This document shows positions 62,792-64,000 of a stretch of DNA of 64,000 bases, in pieces. Below the pieces are notes generated by a model. It was given only the letters and a program-made list of their open reading frames with translations. It was not told where the DNA came from and did no database searches. Within the stretch, counting starts at the first letter, position 1. Each line of letters starts with the position of its first letter. The stretch lies in contig CAWUHX010000228.1 in the NCBI GenBank assembly GCA_963922205.1, positions 62,001 through 126,000 of the forward strand, read 5' to 3'. The DNA is from Romanomermis culicivorax (Eukaryota; Nematoda; Enoplea; Mermithida; Mermithidae). A program made the position numbers and the translations under genes.

Positions 62792-64000
62792 GCTTATTTA
62801 AACCTTGACTAAGCACTGTGATGATAATCAGTTTAGTCTCACAATGAATTATAATATCTTAATATATCTTATTTCCCAGAAACGTTTTAGATTACTCTGC
62901 AAACTATCATTGTCCATATTGTAAGAAAAAGTTTCTGCTCGATAAGAAATTCAAACCAGTTCATTTGTCAACAGACGTTACTAGAAAATTCCGAAATTTT
63001 TCCGCCACGATCTTATTATTAAAAAATTTAAATTACGTGACTTAGCATACAAACTAAAATAAACATTTCATAGATAAATTAGCGTTTCTGTAAAAGAATT
63101 AATTTGATGTTAAAGTTAATCGTTTTCGTCATACTCTTTCGTTTTATATGTATATTAGTATTTAGCGTGATAAAAACCGTTTTGTATTTATTAGTTCAAC
63201 ATTTTCTCGGTTTTTTTAGTGAGCCACATTGACAGTCCCTGATCTTTTTTTCTACAAATAAAAAAAAATTACAAACAACAATGAAAATTGTTGTCAAAAG
63301 CGTTTCCAATTATGTTCATTAATTGTGCTTTTTACTTCGAAAATCTTAAAAGTTAATCGAATATGCCCAAAAATCTTCGTTTTCTTTGAGGATTGACCAG
63401 AAAATCGTGAAAATATTTATTTTCGAAAAGTTTTCTTTACTAAGCGCGTTTTTAAAGATTAAGAGTGTGTTTTTGCTCGTGTAAATGTCCATTATGCAGA
63501 GTAATATGTACATGTACTAACTTCGTAGCACAGTATTCATTGCTGGCTCAGTTCGACTGTCAACAATTAAAAGACTGGATTCTATGAACTCAGAGTTTTT
63601 TGTTTTGAACTAGATTGTGAAAAAAATCTCATGTCAATTCAGTTATGAATTATTTTTTTTAGTAAATAAATGAAAAGATGAAGGATCTTCTGGATGAAAG
63701 ATAACGTTTAAGAATCAGGCGTTGAGCTAATTTGGCGGTGGAGGAGTCAAATCTAGATTTGCAAACTTTCTACATAATAGTATTCGCTTTGTGACAGTAA
63801 GTCTGCTATTTCCCTCTATGATTTTGGATGGTTGAAAAATTCATATCAGATATTTTTCAATTCTCTTTAACGATTGTTGAAAATGAATTGTTATGAAAAA
63901 ATATCAATTTTATTTAATTTTTTTACTGTCATAATCTTAATTTTTTGCATCATGAGGTCAATGATTGGCTCATTCCTTGTTAAATAATGATTGTTTTTCT
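62792..64000. other. AT-rich stretch, nothing recognised
   Basis: No open frame with known content, RNA gene or inverted repeat. It may be intergenic or intronic. Confidence 0.5.

Overview
This is eukaryotic, almost certainly animal, genomic DNA: AT-rich, gene-poor, full of decayed transposons, and containing one run of 100 N (41093-41192). Degenerate telomere-like repeats based on TTAGGC, the telomere unit of nematodes, occur at three places. The splice acceptors of the host gene are mostly of the TTTTCAG/TTTAG type, also nematode-like, and the introns are much longer (up to about 6 kb) than in Caenorhabditis. I infer a repeat-rich nematode; the species cannot be fixed from the sequence.

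Host genes. (1) A large plus-strand gene covers 1-40431. I could place 19 exons (3475 coding bases) whose splice phases all agree. They encode a Ser/Thr-rich N-terminal stretch followed by 15 EGF-like domains, most ending in a G-[FY]-x-G-[DN]-G-x(n)-C loop, two of them calcium-binding. Both ends of the gene are missing: it is already open at base 1 and stays open at 40431. A possible further exon lies at 41639-41773. (2) A minus-strand astacin-type zinc metalloprotease lies at about 45789-47222. It shows a signal-peptide exon, a short pro-region exon, the start of the catalytic domain and the HExxHxxGFxHE zinc-binding exon; other exons were not found.

Mobile DNA. The most striking item is a complete 9.2 kb LTR retrotransposon of Gypsy type (49763-58955, two 902 bp LTRs). 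An envelope-like glycoprotein region with its own membrane anchor lies BETWEEN gag and protease/RT/RNase H/integrase rather than after pol. The copy is dead, with frameshifts, stops and a changed first integrase active-site residue. Other elements: a Tc1-like transposon (17332-18656) inserted in an older MITE, a mariner (61514-62791), a hAT remnant (about 35326-37895), two LINE 3' ends on the minus strand (9900-10780, 34140-34830), and many non-autonomous inverted-repeat elements. The latter include a 361 bp foldback carrying two tRNA-like sequences, two palindromic elements with telomere-like cores, two 1.3 kb ACGAGT-rich elements, a 170 bp hAT-type MITE with an exact 8 bp target duplication, and several elements whose ends are built of minisatellite arrays.

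Layout: 1-9.3 kb Ser/Thr-rich exons and the first EGF exons; 9.3-40.4 kb EGF exons separated by TE-filled introns; 40.5-45.6 kb minisatellite palindromes, gap and tandem repeats; 45.8-47.2 kb astacin gene; 47.2-49.7 kb little recognisable; 49.8-59 kb LTR element; 59-64 kb mosaic TE remnants, mariner, and AT-rich sequence.
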